From assembly GCA_013297865.1 (NCBI GenBank), contig JAAFIP010000003.1, positions 175,791 to 239,790 on the forward strand: a stretch of 64,000 nucleotides of DNA, given 5' to 3'. Position numbers and translations under genes: made by a program. The stretch comes from Polaromonas sp. (GTDB taxonomy: Bacteria; Pseudomonadota; Gammaproteobacteria; Burkholderiales; Burkholderiaceae_C). Numbering within the stretch: the stretch's first letter is position 1; each line of letters begins with the position of its first letter. This document shows positions 34,423 through 43,122 of this stretch, piece by piece. The notes under the pieces were generated by a model. That model saw nothing but the letters and a program-made list of their open reading frames with translations, was not told the DNA's origin and did no database searches.

Positions 34423-36372
34423 TTAGCGGTTGGCCGCAGGGGCTGCGGGCGCAGCAGTGACCGCGCCTGCTGCAGCGTTGGAGGGCGCGTTGCCCCCTGG
34501 AGCCTGGCTTGGCGCAGCACCTGGGGCTGCACCGCCCTGGCCTGCACCCCCTTGACCTGCACCGGGGCCGCCAGGCCCGCCTGGCCCGCGACCCAATTCA
34601 ACGACACGTACCGGCGTGTTGTCGCGCAGCAGGCGCTGCTGGCCTGCAACCACCACGGTCTCGCCCTCTTCCACGCCCTCGGTCAGCTCCACGCGGCCAG
34701 GCCTGCGGATGCCGATCTTGACCTCCACGCGCTGCGACACCAGACGCTTGCCATCGACAAACACGGGCGGCTGCACTGGCGCTGCCGCGCCGCCCGGGCC
34801 ACCGGGCGCGCCAGCTACAGGCGCACTGACGCCAGCTGCTGCGGCAGACGCTGCTGCGCTGGCAGCAGCGACCTTGGCGGCCTCAGCCAGCACCTTGTAC
34901 TGCTCTTCGGTCTGCGGCACCACCTTGATCACAAACTGGCGGCCGCCTTGCGGCACGATGGCCTCTTCAGGCACCGTGAGCGATTTGTCCTTGATGCTGA
35001 ACACGGTGGTCACGCGCGCAAACATGCCGGGGCGCAAAGGCCCTCCGCCTCCCGCCGCACCCGGGCCACCTGCACCACCGGGCCTGCCGCCTGCGCTGGG
35101 CGCAGCCCCTGCTGCAGGCCTTGCGCCGCCACCAGCAGCGGCCATAGCAGCACCACGCTCAGCTGATGGCGCAGCGCCACCCACAGCGCTACCGCCGCCT
35201 GCGCCACCTGCTCCGCGCTGCCCCGCTGCTGCACCAACCACACCACCTGCACCACCAGGCCCACGCCCACCACTGGCTGCACCACTACCTACACCACCAG
35301 CCACCACTGGGCTTGCGCGCATGGCCGCAGTGTTGGCCGCACAAGACGAGGCCACTGGGTCTACAGGGCGTGGAGCAGCCGCAGCTGGGCTGGACGCGCC
35401 ACGCACAGGGGCTTTTGCCGCGGGGCGGGCTGCAGGCTTGGCCATGGTGGCTGCGCCACTAGCGCCACCGCGCGGGGCCGAAGCCCCGGCACCCGGCGCA
35501 CCTGCAGGGCGCTGTGCCAAAGGCTCGCCGGCTGAATTTGGCAGTACGGCACGCACGGCAATCGAGCGCCCGTTGGCATCAATCTGCGGGTCAATCGCCT
35601 CAATCTTCGCTTTGAACAGGCGACCGGGCATGGCATCCAGCTGCAGCTCTACTTGCTGCTCGCGGCGCAGCTTGCCCTGAAAGCGCTCAGGCAGCCTGAA
35701 ATCCACATACATCGATGACAGGTCTTCAATGTTGACCAGGTCGGCACCGTCCTTCACATAGTCGCCGATATTGATGTTGCGGATGCCAGCAGTGCCGTCA
35801 AACGGCGAGACAATGCGCATGCGCTCCCAGCGCGCGCAGGCCAGCGCCATCTGCGCCTCCACCACCTGCACGTTGGCCGCCGCCTCATCCACCACGCGCT
35901 GCGCAATAAAGCTCTGCGCCACCAGCTCCTGGTTGCGCTTGAGGTTGGCGCGGGCAATCGACACCTGGGCCTCGGCCTGGCGCACTTCAGCGCGCTGCAG
36001 CACATCGTCCAGCTGCACCAGCACTTCGCCTTTGCGCACGCGGCCGCCGTCGCTAAATCCCATGGTCTGCACGCGGCCAGCCACTTCAGGGCGCAGCATC
36101 ACGTTCTGGCGTGAACGCAGCGAGCCAACGGTCTGCGCATCATCCTGCAGCCTGGTGACTTCCACTTTGGCCACTTCCACACCTGCCGGGCCGCCCGGGC
36201 CACGGCCCGCACCGCCGGGGGCACCACCAGCAGGCGCCGAGGCACCCGATGCTGCACCTGCCGTGGTGATTTCCTGCGGACCTTTGGGCTTGTTCTGATA
36301 CCAATAGGCCGCGCCTGATGCTGCTGCAATGCCAGCTACTGCCACTATCGAATAAATCGCCTTGGAAGCCAT
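34423..36372 (-). CDS. RND efflux membrane-fusion protein with large Gly/Ala insert
   Basis: Periplasmic adaptor linking the RND transporter to an outer-membrane channel. It has an N-terminal membrane anchor (SIVAVAGIAAASGAAYWY) and a Gly/Pro tether. The lipoyl and hairpin region (LRPEVAGRVQTMGFSDGG, VRKGEVLVQLDD, ALACARWERMRIVSPFDG) is followed by a beta-barrel (MYVDFRLPER, RAVLPNSAGEPL). At 649 residues it is far longer than the usual 380-420. The excess is a Gly/Ala/Pro-rich stretch at about residues 286-446, splitting the conserved junction between NSAGEPL and LRPGMFARV, a second Ala-rich stretch at about 496-535 and a Gly-rich tail. Upstream of the transporter gene in one operon. Confidence 0.9.
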   Translation of the reverse strand: MASKAIYSIVAVAGIAAASGAAYWYQNKPKGPQEITTAGAASGASAPAGGAPGGAGRGPGGPAGVEVAKVEVTRLQDDAQTVGSLRSRQNVMLRPEVAGRVQTMGFSDGGRVRKGEVLVQLDDVLQRAEVRQAEAQVSIARANLKRNQELVAQSFIAQRVVDEAAANVQVVEAQMALACARWERMRIVSPFDGTAGIRNINIGDYVKDGADLVNIEDLSSMYVDFRLPERFQGKLRREQQVELQLDAMPGRLFKAKIEAIDPQIDANGRSIAVRAVLPNSAGEPLAQRPAGAPGAGASAPRGGASGAATMAKPAARPAAKAPVRGASSPAAAAPRPVDPVASSCAANTAAMRASPVVAGGVGSGAASGGRGPGGAGGVVGAAAGQRGAGGAGGGSAVGGAAPSAERGAAMAAAGGGARPAAGAAPSAGGRPGGAGGPGAAGGGGPLRPGMFARVTTVFSIKDKSLTVPEEAIVPQGGRQFVIKVVPQTEEQYKVLAEAAKVAAASAAASAAAAGVSAPVAGAPGGPGGAAAPVQPPVFVDGKRLVSQRVEVKIGIRRPGRVELTEGVEEGETVVVAGQQRLLRDNTPVRVVELGRGPGGPGGPGAGQGGAGQGGAAPGAAPSQAPGGNAPSNAAAGAVTAAPAAPAANR

Positions 36373-36401
36373 GAACTCTCGTCTCGTTATTTGTAAAAAT
36401 G

Positions 36402-36464
36402 TTTAACCTGTTAAATGTAGCAGGCCTGCATATCGCCAGACGCCGCCGCTAGGTTAAACCCTAG
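36402..36464. promoter_or_regulatory. Two operator-like palindromes upstream of RND operon
   Basis: TTTAACCTGTTAAA at 36402-36415 is a 14-bp palindrome of perfect 6-bp arms around CT, 30 bp before the membrane-fusion start. A second inverted repeat, CTAGG-TTAAAC-CCTAG, lies at 36449-36464. The shared GTTAAA/TTTAAC core suggests one dimeric regulator, whose gene is not in the window. Confidence 0.4.
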
Positions 36465-36544
36465 GCTTAGTTTGTATCTGCACCGAGCGCGGGCGGCGCA
36501 TCTTTACATCCGCTTTACAAAGCCCTTTTTACTTCGCCTTGGGC

Positions 36545-36985
36545 CTAGGCAATCGACTGCACGCCCTTGTTGGCCAGTGCATCAGCGCGCTCGTTGCCAG
36601 GGTCGCCCGCGTGCCCCTTGACCCAGCGCCAGTCAATCTCGTGTCCCCCTGTGCTGACTATGGCATCCAGACGCTGCCAAAGTTCCACATTCTTCACGGG
36701 TTCCTTACTTGCGGTGCGCCAGCCGCGCGCTTTCCAGCCGTGAATCCATTCGGTAATCCCCTGCAGCACGTATTTGCTGTCCAGGTACAGATTCACCTTG
36801 CACGGGCGCTTCAAGGCCTCCAGCGCCTGGATCACCGCCATCATCTCCATGCGGTTGTTGGTGGTGTTGGCCTCGCCGCCAAAGAGTTCTTTTTCGGTGC
36901 CGCCCGACTTGAGCAGCACGCCCCAGCCCCCGGGGCCAGGGTTGCCTTTGCAGGCACCGTCGGTATAGATGTCAATAGTGTTCAT
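36545..36985 (-). CDS. rnhA: Ribonuclease HI
   Basis: Cleaves the RNA strand of RNA:DNA hybrids. The start at 36985 ([15 protein letters not shown]) gives 146 residues, normal for bacterial RNase HI. The carboxylates of the active site are visible in [46 protein letters not shown] and [12 protein letters not shown] 48-bp repeat copy sits just upstream of the start, between rnhA and the methyltransferase gene. Confidence 0.97.
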   Translation of the reverse strand: MNTIDIYTDGACKGNPGPGGWGVLLKSGGTEKELFGGEANTTNNRMEMMAVIQALEALKRPCKVNLYLDSKYVLQGITEWIHGWKARGWRTASKEPVKNVELWQRLDAIVSTGGHEIDWRWVKGHAGDPGNERADALANKGVQSIA

Positions 36986-37001
36986 GATGAAGAGTGTTTT
37001 A

Positions 37002-37050
37002 GGCCTGCAGCCCAATAGAATATCGCGGGAGCAGCTATATTTTTGATAGT
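37002..37050 (-). repeat. 48-bp dispersed repeat upstream of rnhA
   Basis: Reverse-orientation copy with GGCCTGCAGCCCAATAGAAT at its 5' end, then TATCGCGGGAGCAGCTAT. TAG is present at the diagnostic position. Confidence 0.9.
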
Positions 37051-37095
37051 AAAGGTATGCATGGTTCAGGTAAAAGATAAGCCCGGTGATGTGCT

Positions 37096-37896
37096 TTACT
37101 CAGGCTCCTGCGACTTGTGCACCCGCGGCGCAACCGACACCGGGGCACTGGCCATGCGCGGGACTTTTTTCCACGCCGCGCCCAGCATGCGCATGCCGCG
37201 CACCTTTTTGACTGCTGTCACGCTGTAGGCCGCGCCCAGGATGGGCCAGTAGCGGCTGCCCAGCGCGTCCATCCAGGCCATGCGCTCAAGCCACTGCGGG
37301 CTGCGCACGGCAGGGCGGTAGCAGCCAAAGTTGCCCGATTCCACCTCAAAGCCCAGCAGTCGCAGCCAGTCACGCAGCCGCCAGTAGCCAATAAACTCGC
37401 CGCCATCGGGCAGATACAGCTGACCAAAGCCCATGCGCTGGCGCAGGCGGTCACGCCGCTGCCGCCAGCCCCACAGACTGGCAGGGTTCAGGCCCGTGAT
37501 CACCACTTTGCCCTCAGGCACCAGCACACGCGCCGCCTCACGCAGTGTGGCGTGAGGGTCGGAACTGAACTCCAGCGCATGCGGCAGCACTAACAGGTCG
37601 AGGCTGGCCTCGGCAAAGGGCAGCGCAGCAAAATCGGTGATCAGGGCCACGCGCGGGGCGGCTTGCGCGGGGTCTGGTGAGGGCGCAGGGGCGTCCGCTA
37701 GGTGGGCCAGGGCCAGCCATTGGTGCGGTATCCGGTTGGCGCGCAGGGCGTCCAGTTCGGGTAAACCCAATTGCAAAGCGTGGTAACCAAACACATCTGC
37801 CACCACATTATCCAGCTGTGCGCGCTCCCATTGCAGTAAATACTGCCCAGCGGCGGTCTGAAACCAGTCGTGCAAACCTATAATTTGATCAGCCAT
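37096..37896 (-). CDS. SAM-dependent methyltransferase (class I)
   Basis: The start at 37896 ([20 protein letters not shown]) yields 266 residues. [18 protein letters not shown] is typical of a betaproteobacterial methyltransferase commonly encoded next to gloB. The Rossmann-like core shows a conserved acidic residue ([27 protein letters not shown]) and [21 protein letters not shown], resembling the UbiE/COQ5-like Methyltransf_11 fold. The substrate is unknown. Its start codon overlaps the gloB start on the other strand (CATG at 37894-37897). Confidence 0.82.
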   Translation of the reverse strand: MADQIIGLHDWFQTAAGQYLLQWERAQLDNVVADVFGYHALQLGLPELDALRANRIPHQWLALAHLADAPAPSPDPAQAAPRVALITDFAALPFAEASLDLLVLPHALEFSSDPHATLREAARVLVPEGKVVITGLNPASLWGWRQRRDRLRQRMGFGQLYLPDGGEFIGYWRLRDWLRLLGFEVESGNFGCYRPAVRSPQWLERMAWMDALGSRYWPILGAAYSVTAVKKVRGMRMLGAAWKKVPRMASAPVSVAPRVHKSQEPE

Positions 37897-38671
37897 GAAC
37901 CTTCTTGCTCTGCCCGCGTTTAACGACAACTACATCTGGATGCTGCACGACACGCGCCGCGCCATCGTAGTCGACCCCGGTGACGCCACAGTGGTGGAGG
38001 ATGCGCTGCAACGCCTGTCGCTGCAGCTGGATACCATTTTAGTCACCCACCACCATGCTGACCATACTGGGGGTGTAGCACAGTTGCGTGACAGCACAGG
38101 CGCAGCCGTCTTTGGCCCTGAGCGCGAGACCATGCCCGAGCCCATCCGCCGCCTGTCGGGCGGCGACACGCTGCAGGTGCTGGGTCAGCAGTTTGAAGTG
38201 ATTGACGTGCCAGGCCATACCGCCGGGCATATCGCCTACTACTGCGCCGCACCGTCCGACCAGCGCTCTGCGCTGCTGTTTTGTGGCGATACGCTGTTCT
38301 CTGGTGGCTGCGGCAGGCTGTTTGAAGGCACACCCACGCAGATGCTGGCCTCGCTGGACAGCTTGGCCGCCCTGCCTGCAGACACCCGCGTGTGCTGCAC
38401 CCACGAATACACCCTGTCCAACCTGCGCTTTGCCCGCGCCGTGGAGCCTGGCAATACCGACCTGGCCCAGTATGAGCAGGCCTGCATGGCGCTGCGCGCG
38501 CAGCAGCAGCCCACCTTGCCCAGCACGCTCGCGCGTGAGCTGGCCATCAACCCCTTTTTGCGCAGCCGCACACCCGATGTGCAGCGCGCAGCCCTCTCGC
38601 GCGGTGCCACGGCCACCGATGCGGTGAGCGTGTTTACTGCAATTCGCCAATGGAAAAATACGTTTCAATGA
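37895..38671 (+). CDS. gloB: Hydroxyacylglutathione hydrolase (glyoxalase II)
   Basis: GloB hydrolyses S-lactoylglutathione, finishing methylglyoxal detoxification. The 258-residue metallo-beta-lactamase fold protein begins [17 protein letters not shown], the family-typical start. Metal ligands lie in VTHHHADHTGG, VPGHTAGHIAYY, FCGDTLFSGGCGRLFEG and CTHEYTLSNLRFA. It shares its start region with the divergent methyltransferase and overlaps the next gene, mltD, by 4 bp. Confidence 0.96.
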   Translation: MNLLALPAFNDNYIWMLHDTRRAIVVDPGDATVVEDALQRLSLQLDTILVTHHHADHTGGVAQLRDSTGAAVFGPERETMPEPIRRLSGGDTLQVLGQQFEVIDVPGHTAGHIAYYCAAPSDQRSALLFCGDTLFSGGCGRLFEGTPTQMLASLDSLAALPADTRVCCTHEYTLSNLRFARAVEPGNTDLAQYEQACMALRAQQQPTLPSTLARELAINPFLRSRTPDVQRAALSRGATATDAVSVFTAIRQWKNTFQ

Positions 38672-40317
38672 ACCCTAGCATCCCTACTTTTCAACACCAA
38701 CATCCCCTGCGCCACAGCGCCCTCGCGCTCACCCTGCTAGCCCAGGCCGCCTTCGCCCTGGCCCAAGGCAACGCCCCTGCCACTACCGCGGTCCCCGCCG
38801 CCGCAGTCCCCAGCGCAGCGCCCGCAGCGGCTGCCGCGCCAGTGGCCGCTACCGAGACTGCCCCCGCAGCTCCAGCTACTGAAACAGCCAACCAGCCCGC
38901 CATCACTATCGACGCCACGGCTACGCCCAAGCAGGAGGCCCCGATCCCCGTGCTGCGCCAGACAGCAGACGCTGACCTGTGGAGCCGCATCCGCAGCGGC
39001 TACCGCATGCCCGACCTGCAAACCGAGCTGGTCACCAGCCAGGAGCAGTGGTATGCCAGCCGCGCCAGCTACATCACGCGCATGACCGAGCGCTCCAACA
39101 AATACCTCTATCACATCGTCGAAGAGCTGGAGCGGCGCAACATGCCCAGCGAGCTGGCCCTGCTGCCCTTTATCGAAAGCGCGTTCAATCCGCAGGCCGT
39201 ATCCAGCGCCAAGGCGGCCGGCATGTGGCAGTTCATGCCAGCCACTGGTAAACACTTTTCGCTCAAGCAAAACGTGTTTCGCGACGACCGCCGCGACGTG
39301 CTGGCCTCCACCCGCGCTGCGCTGGACTACCTGCAAAAGCTCTACAACATGTTTGGCGACTGGCACCTGGCCCTGGCTGCCTACAACTGGGGCGAAGGCT
39401 CGGTGCAGCGCGCCATCGCCAAAAACCAGCGCGAAGGCCTGGGCACCAGCTATCTCGATCTGAACATGCCCAACGAGACGCGCAACTACGTGCCCAAGCT
39501 GCAGGCGGTGAAAAACATCGTCATGAACCCGCAGGTCTACAACAGCCAGTTGCCCACCATCCCCAACCACCCGTATTTCCAGAGCGTGCAGATCACGCGC
39601 GACATCGACGTGCAGCTGGCCGCCAAGCTGGCCGAGATCAAGCTGGAAGACTTCAAACAGCTCAACCCGTCGGCCAACAAGCCTGTCATCTTCAAGGCAG
39701 GCACGCCCTACATCCTGCTGCCCTGGGACAACGCAGGCATTTTTGAAAGCAACCTCGCACGCCACAGTGGCCAGACCTCGGGCTGGACGGTGTGGACCGC
39801 GCCCAGCACACTCAAAGTGTCCGACGCCGCACGTCGCGTGGGCATGAGCGAAGAGCAGATGCGTGAAATCAACCGCATCCCGCCGCGCATGCTGATCAAA
39901 ACCGGCTCCACCCTGCTGGTGCCACGTGGCTCCGCGCAGCAAAAAGACGTGAGCGAGCAGGTGGCTGACAACGGCCAGGTCAGCTTCGCACCCGAGATCG
40001 TGCTGGTGCGTCAGTCAGTCAAGCTGCGCAAAGCAGAGTCTGTGGCGTCCATTGCCAAGCGCTACAAAGTGACCGCTGCCAGCGTAGCGGGCTGGAACAA
40101 GGTCAGTGCTACTGGCAGCTTCAAAGCCAAACAGTCTGTAGTGCTGTATCTGCCTCAAAAAGCCAAAGTCGCTGGCGGGCGCAGCGTCAAAGGTGGCAAG
40201 GTCATGAAAGGCGGCAAAGTTGTCAAAGGTACCAAAATGTCCGCTAAAACATCGGCCAAAGCGGGCAAGTCATCGCGCAGCAGCAAGGCTGTGGTGAGCA
40301 AGAAAAAACGCCGCTAG
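38668..40317 (+). CDS. mltD: Membrane-bound lytic murein transglycosylase D-like
   Basis: Cleaves peptidoglycan glycan strands. The start at 38668 (MNPSIPTFQH) overlaps the gloB stop as ATGA; an in-frame ATG 18 bp earlier is possible. A hydrophobic signal (HSALALTLLAQAAFALAQG) precedes an Ala/Pro/Thr-rich tether. The SLT domain (about 160-300) has the catalytic Glu in LPFIESAFNP, then GMWQFMPATGKHF and WHLALAAYNWGEGSV. LysM-like repeats follow (about 370-420 and 445-500). The C-terminus is a Lys/Gly/Ser-rich basic tail. Total 549 residues. Confidence 0.93.
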   Translation: MNPSIPTFQHQHPLRHSALALTLLAQAAFALAQGNAPATTAVPAAAVPSAAPAAAAAPVAATETAPAAPATETANQPAITIDATATPKQEAPIPVLRQTADADLWSRIRSGYRMPDLQTELVTSQEQWYASRASYITRMTERSNKYLYHIVEELERRNMPSELALLPFIESAFNPQAVSSAKAAGMWQFMPATGKHFSLKQNVFRDDRRDVLASTRAALDYLQKLYNMFGDWHLALAAYNWGEGSVQRAIAKNQREGLGTSYLDLNMPNETRNYVPKLQAVKNIVMNPQVYNSQLPTIPNHPYFQSVQITRDIDVQLAAKLAEIKLEDFKQLNPSANKPVIFKAGTPYILLPWDNAGIFESNLARHSGQTSGWTVWTAPSTLKVSDAARRVGMSEEQMREINRIPPRMLIKTGSTLLVPRGSAQQKDVSEQVADNGQVSFAPEIVLVRQSVKLRKAESVASIAKRYKVTAASVAGWNKVSATGSFKAKQSVVLYLPQKAKVAGGRSVKGGKVMKGGKVVKGTKMSAKTSAKAGKSSRSSKAVVSKKKRR

Positions 40318-40353
40318 GGGCCCATCTGCGCATTGCTTTTATCAGTGTTTTAA

Positions 40354-40401
40354 GGCTCCAGCCCAATAGAATATAGCGGGAGCAGCTATTTAATTGATAG
40401 C
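40354..40401 (-). repeat. 48-bp dispersed repeat between mltD and dnaG
   Basis: Reverse-orientation copy, GGCTCCAGCCCAATAGAATA followed by TAGCGGGAGCAGCTATT. It ends 22 bp before the dnaG GTG start, so it forms most of the dnaG leader. Confidence 0.92.
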
Positions 40402-40423
40402 AATCATCATTATCTAACCACCC

Positions 40424-42349
40424 GTGGCCATACCCAACAGCTTTATCCAGGAACTCGTCGCACGCGCTGACGTGGTCGATATCGTGGGCAAGTATGTGCA
40501 GCTCAAAAAGGCGGGGGCCAACTACTCGGGCCTGTGCCCTTTCCACGGCGAGAAAACACCGTCGTTCAGCGTGAGCCCCACCAAGCAGTTCTACCACTGC
40601 TTTGGCTGCGGCAAAAACGGCAATGCCATCAGCTTCCTGATGGAACACAACGGCATGAGCTTTATCGAGGCCATCAAGGACCTGGCGCAAAGCATGGGCA
40701 TGCAGGTGCCCGAGGACGAGCGCAGCCCGCAGGAACGTGCGCGTGAGGCCGAGGCCAAATCCCGCCAGGCCACGTTGACAGACGTACTGCAAAGAGCCTC
40801 TGATGCCTACCGCGAGCACCTCAAAAGCTCTGACCGTGGCAAATCGTATTTTCGCCAGCGCGGCCTGACTGGCGAGATCGCCAAGCATTACGCGCTGGGC
40901 TACGCGCCCGAAGGCTGGCGCAGCCTGGCCAGCGTGTTCCCAGACTACAACGACCCGCTGCTGGTGGAAAGCGGCCTGGTCATTGAGCGGCCCGAGGACG
41001 ACAGCAACCCCGAAGGCGAGAAGAAAAAATACGACCGCTTCCGCGACCGCGTCATGTTTCCGATCCGCAACGTCAAAGGAGAGACGATTGGTTTCGGCGG
41101 CCGCGTGCTGGACAAAGGCGAGCCCAAATACCTGAACTCGCCAGAGACCCCCGTCTTCAGCAAGGGCCGCGAGCTCTATGGCCTGTTTGAGGCGCGCGCC
41201 GCGCTGCAAAAATCAGGCTTCGTTCTGGTGACCGAGGGCTACATGGACGTGGTGGCCCTGGCGCAACTGGGCTTTCCCAATGCCGTAGCCACACTGGGCA
41301 CCGCCTGCACCACCGACCATGTGCAAAAGCTGTTTCGCTTTACTGACCATGTGGTGTTCAGCTTTGATGGCGACGCGGCCGGCCGGCGCGCAGCGCGCAA
41401 AGCGCTCGATGGTGCCATACCGTATGCCACCGACACGCGCACGGCCAAGTTTTTGTTCCTACCGCCCGAGCACGACCCCGACAGTTTTGTGCGCGAGCAT
41501 GGGGCAGACGCCTTCTCGCGCTATATCAGCGAGGCCGTGCCGCTGAGCCGCTTTTTGATCGACGCCGCCCGTGACGGCTGCGACATGGACAGCGCCGAGG
41601 GCCGCGCCCGCTTTGCCAGCCAGGCCAAGCCGCTGTGGCTGCCCTTGCCCGACGGCGCGCTCAAACGCCAGCTGCTGCGCGAGATCGCCACGCTGGTGGC
41701 ACTGGGCGAGCGCGAGCTGACCGAGCTGTGGCTGCCCCCCGCCGCGCCGCAAGCGGCAGCCCGCAAAGCCGCCAATGCCCCCTATGTGCCCGGCAGCCGC
41801 GACGGCGAAGACCCGGCCCAGTCCCCGCGCGCTGGCAAGTGGCAAAAAGGCGCAAAAAGCAGCTACAGCACGCCCTACAACGCGGGCTACACCCCCCAGC
41901 CCCGCGTCAGCCCCCTGCCCGGCCGCGCCGCCCCCACCAGCCGCGCCGACCGCGCCCTGCAAATCCTGCTGCTGGACAACGCCGCCTGGGAGCGCCTGTC
42001 CAGCGCCGAACACCACCTTTTGTGCGAGCTGCCTGCGCCGCACGGCGAGCTGCTGAGTTGGCTGGACGCCCAGATCGCCGAGCATGGCCCGCAAACCTGG
42101 GGCGCGCTGAGCGAAGGTCTGCGCGGACACACCCATGAGAGCGTGGCACGCAAACTGGTAAGTTTGGTACCAGACGACATCCAAAGCGACCCGCAGGAAC
42201 TGGCCTTGATTGTGCAGAAAATGCACCACGAGGCCGAAGACGCAGAACTGCGCGATCTGTCTTCGCAAGTGGCTGACCCGGCCAAGTTTGCGCGTTACAA
42301 AGAGCTGATGGAGCGGCGCAAGGCGCGCAGTGTGCCTTTGGCGAATTGA
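40424..42349 (+). CDS. dnaG: DNA primase
   Basis: Synthesises RNA primers for replication. GTG start at 40424 (VAIPNSFIQELVARADVVDIV). The CHC2-type zinc-binding domain shows CPFHGEKTPSFSVSP and YHCFGCGKNGNAISFL. The core has RVMFPIRN and GFGGRVL, and the TOPRIM domain has VTEGYMDVVAL and FSFDGDAAGRRAA. A linker rich in Ala/Pro/Arg (about 430-520) leads to the C-terminal DnaB-interaction domain. At 641 residues it is slightly longer than E. coli DnaG (581) because of this linker. rpoD follows after a 773-bp intergenic region; rpsU is not upstream. Confidence 0.97.
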   Translation: MAIPNSFIQELVARADVVDIVGKYVQLKKAGANYSGLCPFHGEKTPSFSVSPTKQFYHCFGCGKNGNAISFLMEHNGMSFIEAIKDLAQSMGMQVPEDERSPQERAREAEAKSRQATLTDVLQRASDAYREHLKSSDRGKSYFRQRGLTGEIAKHYALGYAPEGWRSLASVFPDYNDPLLVESGLVIERPEDDSNPEGEKKKYDRFRDRVMFPIRNVKGETIGFGGRVLDKGEPKYLNSPETPVFSKGRELYGLFEARAALQKSGFVLVTEGYMDVVALAQLGFPNAVATLGTACTTDHVQKLFRFTDHVVFSFDGDAAGRRAARKALDGAIPYATDTRTAKFLFLPPEHDPDSFVREHGADAFSRYISEAVPLSRFLIDAARDGCDMDSAEGRARFASQAKPLWLPLPDGALKRQLLREIATLVALGERELTELWLPPAAPQAAARKAANAPYVPGSRDGEDPAQSPRAGKWQKGAKSSYSTPYNAGYTPQPRVSPLPGRAAPTSRADRALQILLLDNAAWERLSSAEHHLLCELPAPHGELLSWLDAQIAEHGPQTWGALSEGLRGHTHESVARKLVSLVPDDIQSDPQELALIVQKMHHEAEDAELRDLSSQVADPAKFARYKELMERRKARSVPLAN

Positions 42350-42429
42350 GTACGTTGTTGGTGCTTGCAGAGACTCTATAGGTTGCGCGCTACGGCTTGC
42401 GTCACCATGTGCGCGTCGCCATGGGTTGC

Positions 42430-42676
42430 GTTACTGCGGGCGACAAAGCGTATGCAAATCGCCCTCATACTGGAGTACCAGAAATCGGTCGATTTGCATA
42501 CGCTTTATCGCCTCCACACACGGTAGCGCGCTACCCGTAGTCTCCGGCAAGCCTTTGTGTTCAATACCGGTAGTGCGCTACCTTGGTTGCAGGCGGGATA
42601 GCGTGTGCACAAGGCGCGATTTCTGGTACTCCAGTATGAGCGCGTTGGGCATACGCTATCTCGCCCGCAGTGTTAC
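42430..42676. repeat. Double-hairpin inverted repeat (REP/BIME-like) upstream of rpoD
   Basis: Hairpin A (42438-42512) pairs GGGCGACAAAGCGTATGCAA with its mirror at 42490-42512. Hairpin B (42592-42665) is a diverged, inverted relative built on GATAGCGT and GCATACGCTATC. The loops carry a perfect 23-bp inverted match, at 42465-42487 and 42617-42639 (core TACTGGAGTACCAGAAATCG). Between the hairpins are two 14-bp palindromes, GGTAGCGCGCTACC (42522) and GGTAGTGCGCTACC (42569). No coding capacity seen. Confidence 0.85.
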
Positions 42677-42801
42677 TTGCTCAGAGCAAAACCTGCCCCA
42701 ACGAGTATCAGCACCGAGCAAAGCAAACGCCCTCAAAACCCTGCCCGGTACCTAAAACCCACGCAAAAACAGCGTCTCAAACACCCAAAACCCTTAATTT
42801 C

Positions 42802-42830
42802 TGGACAAAATCACCCTCTTTGGGTATAAT
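42802..42830 (+). promoter_or_regulatory. Sigma-70 promoter candidate for rpoD
   Basis: TGGACA (42802-42807) and a consensus TATAAT (42825-42830) are separated by 17 bp. It would start transcription near 42837, giving a leader of about 285 nt before the rpoD ATG. Confidence 0.65.
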
Positions 42831-43122
42831 CCGTGTAACAACAGGTAAGCGCGACAGCAGCACCTCCGTACCGGCACCGAGCACCACAGCGTCTCAACCG
42901 CCACTCTCGCAAGGACTGCACACCAAATGATCGCCCGACACTTGCCGCGTCGTTTCCCTCCCCGTTATGTTGTGTTGACCTTCGGTTCATCCTCGGTTGC
43001 TGCCGCTTGCAAAACCCCTTTGCGCTCTGCATGTAACTGGAATGATCCTTTCTGCGCCCTGGAGCCGCTTTGAAGGTAGCGTTGATTTTTTGTGTTTCGT
43101 TCAATTTGTTTGAGGACTCTCT
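42831..43122 (+). other. Long rpoD leader with possible short ORF
   Basis: About 290 bp between the promoter candidate and rpoD. It contains a 48-codon open frame at 42927-43073 (MIARHLPRRFPPRY start, ending CALEPL), with AAGGA about 12 bp before its ATG. It has no recognisable domain and may be chance or a leader peptide. No hairpin with a T-run is obvious in it. Confidence 0.4.
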
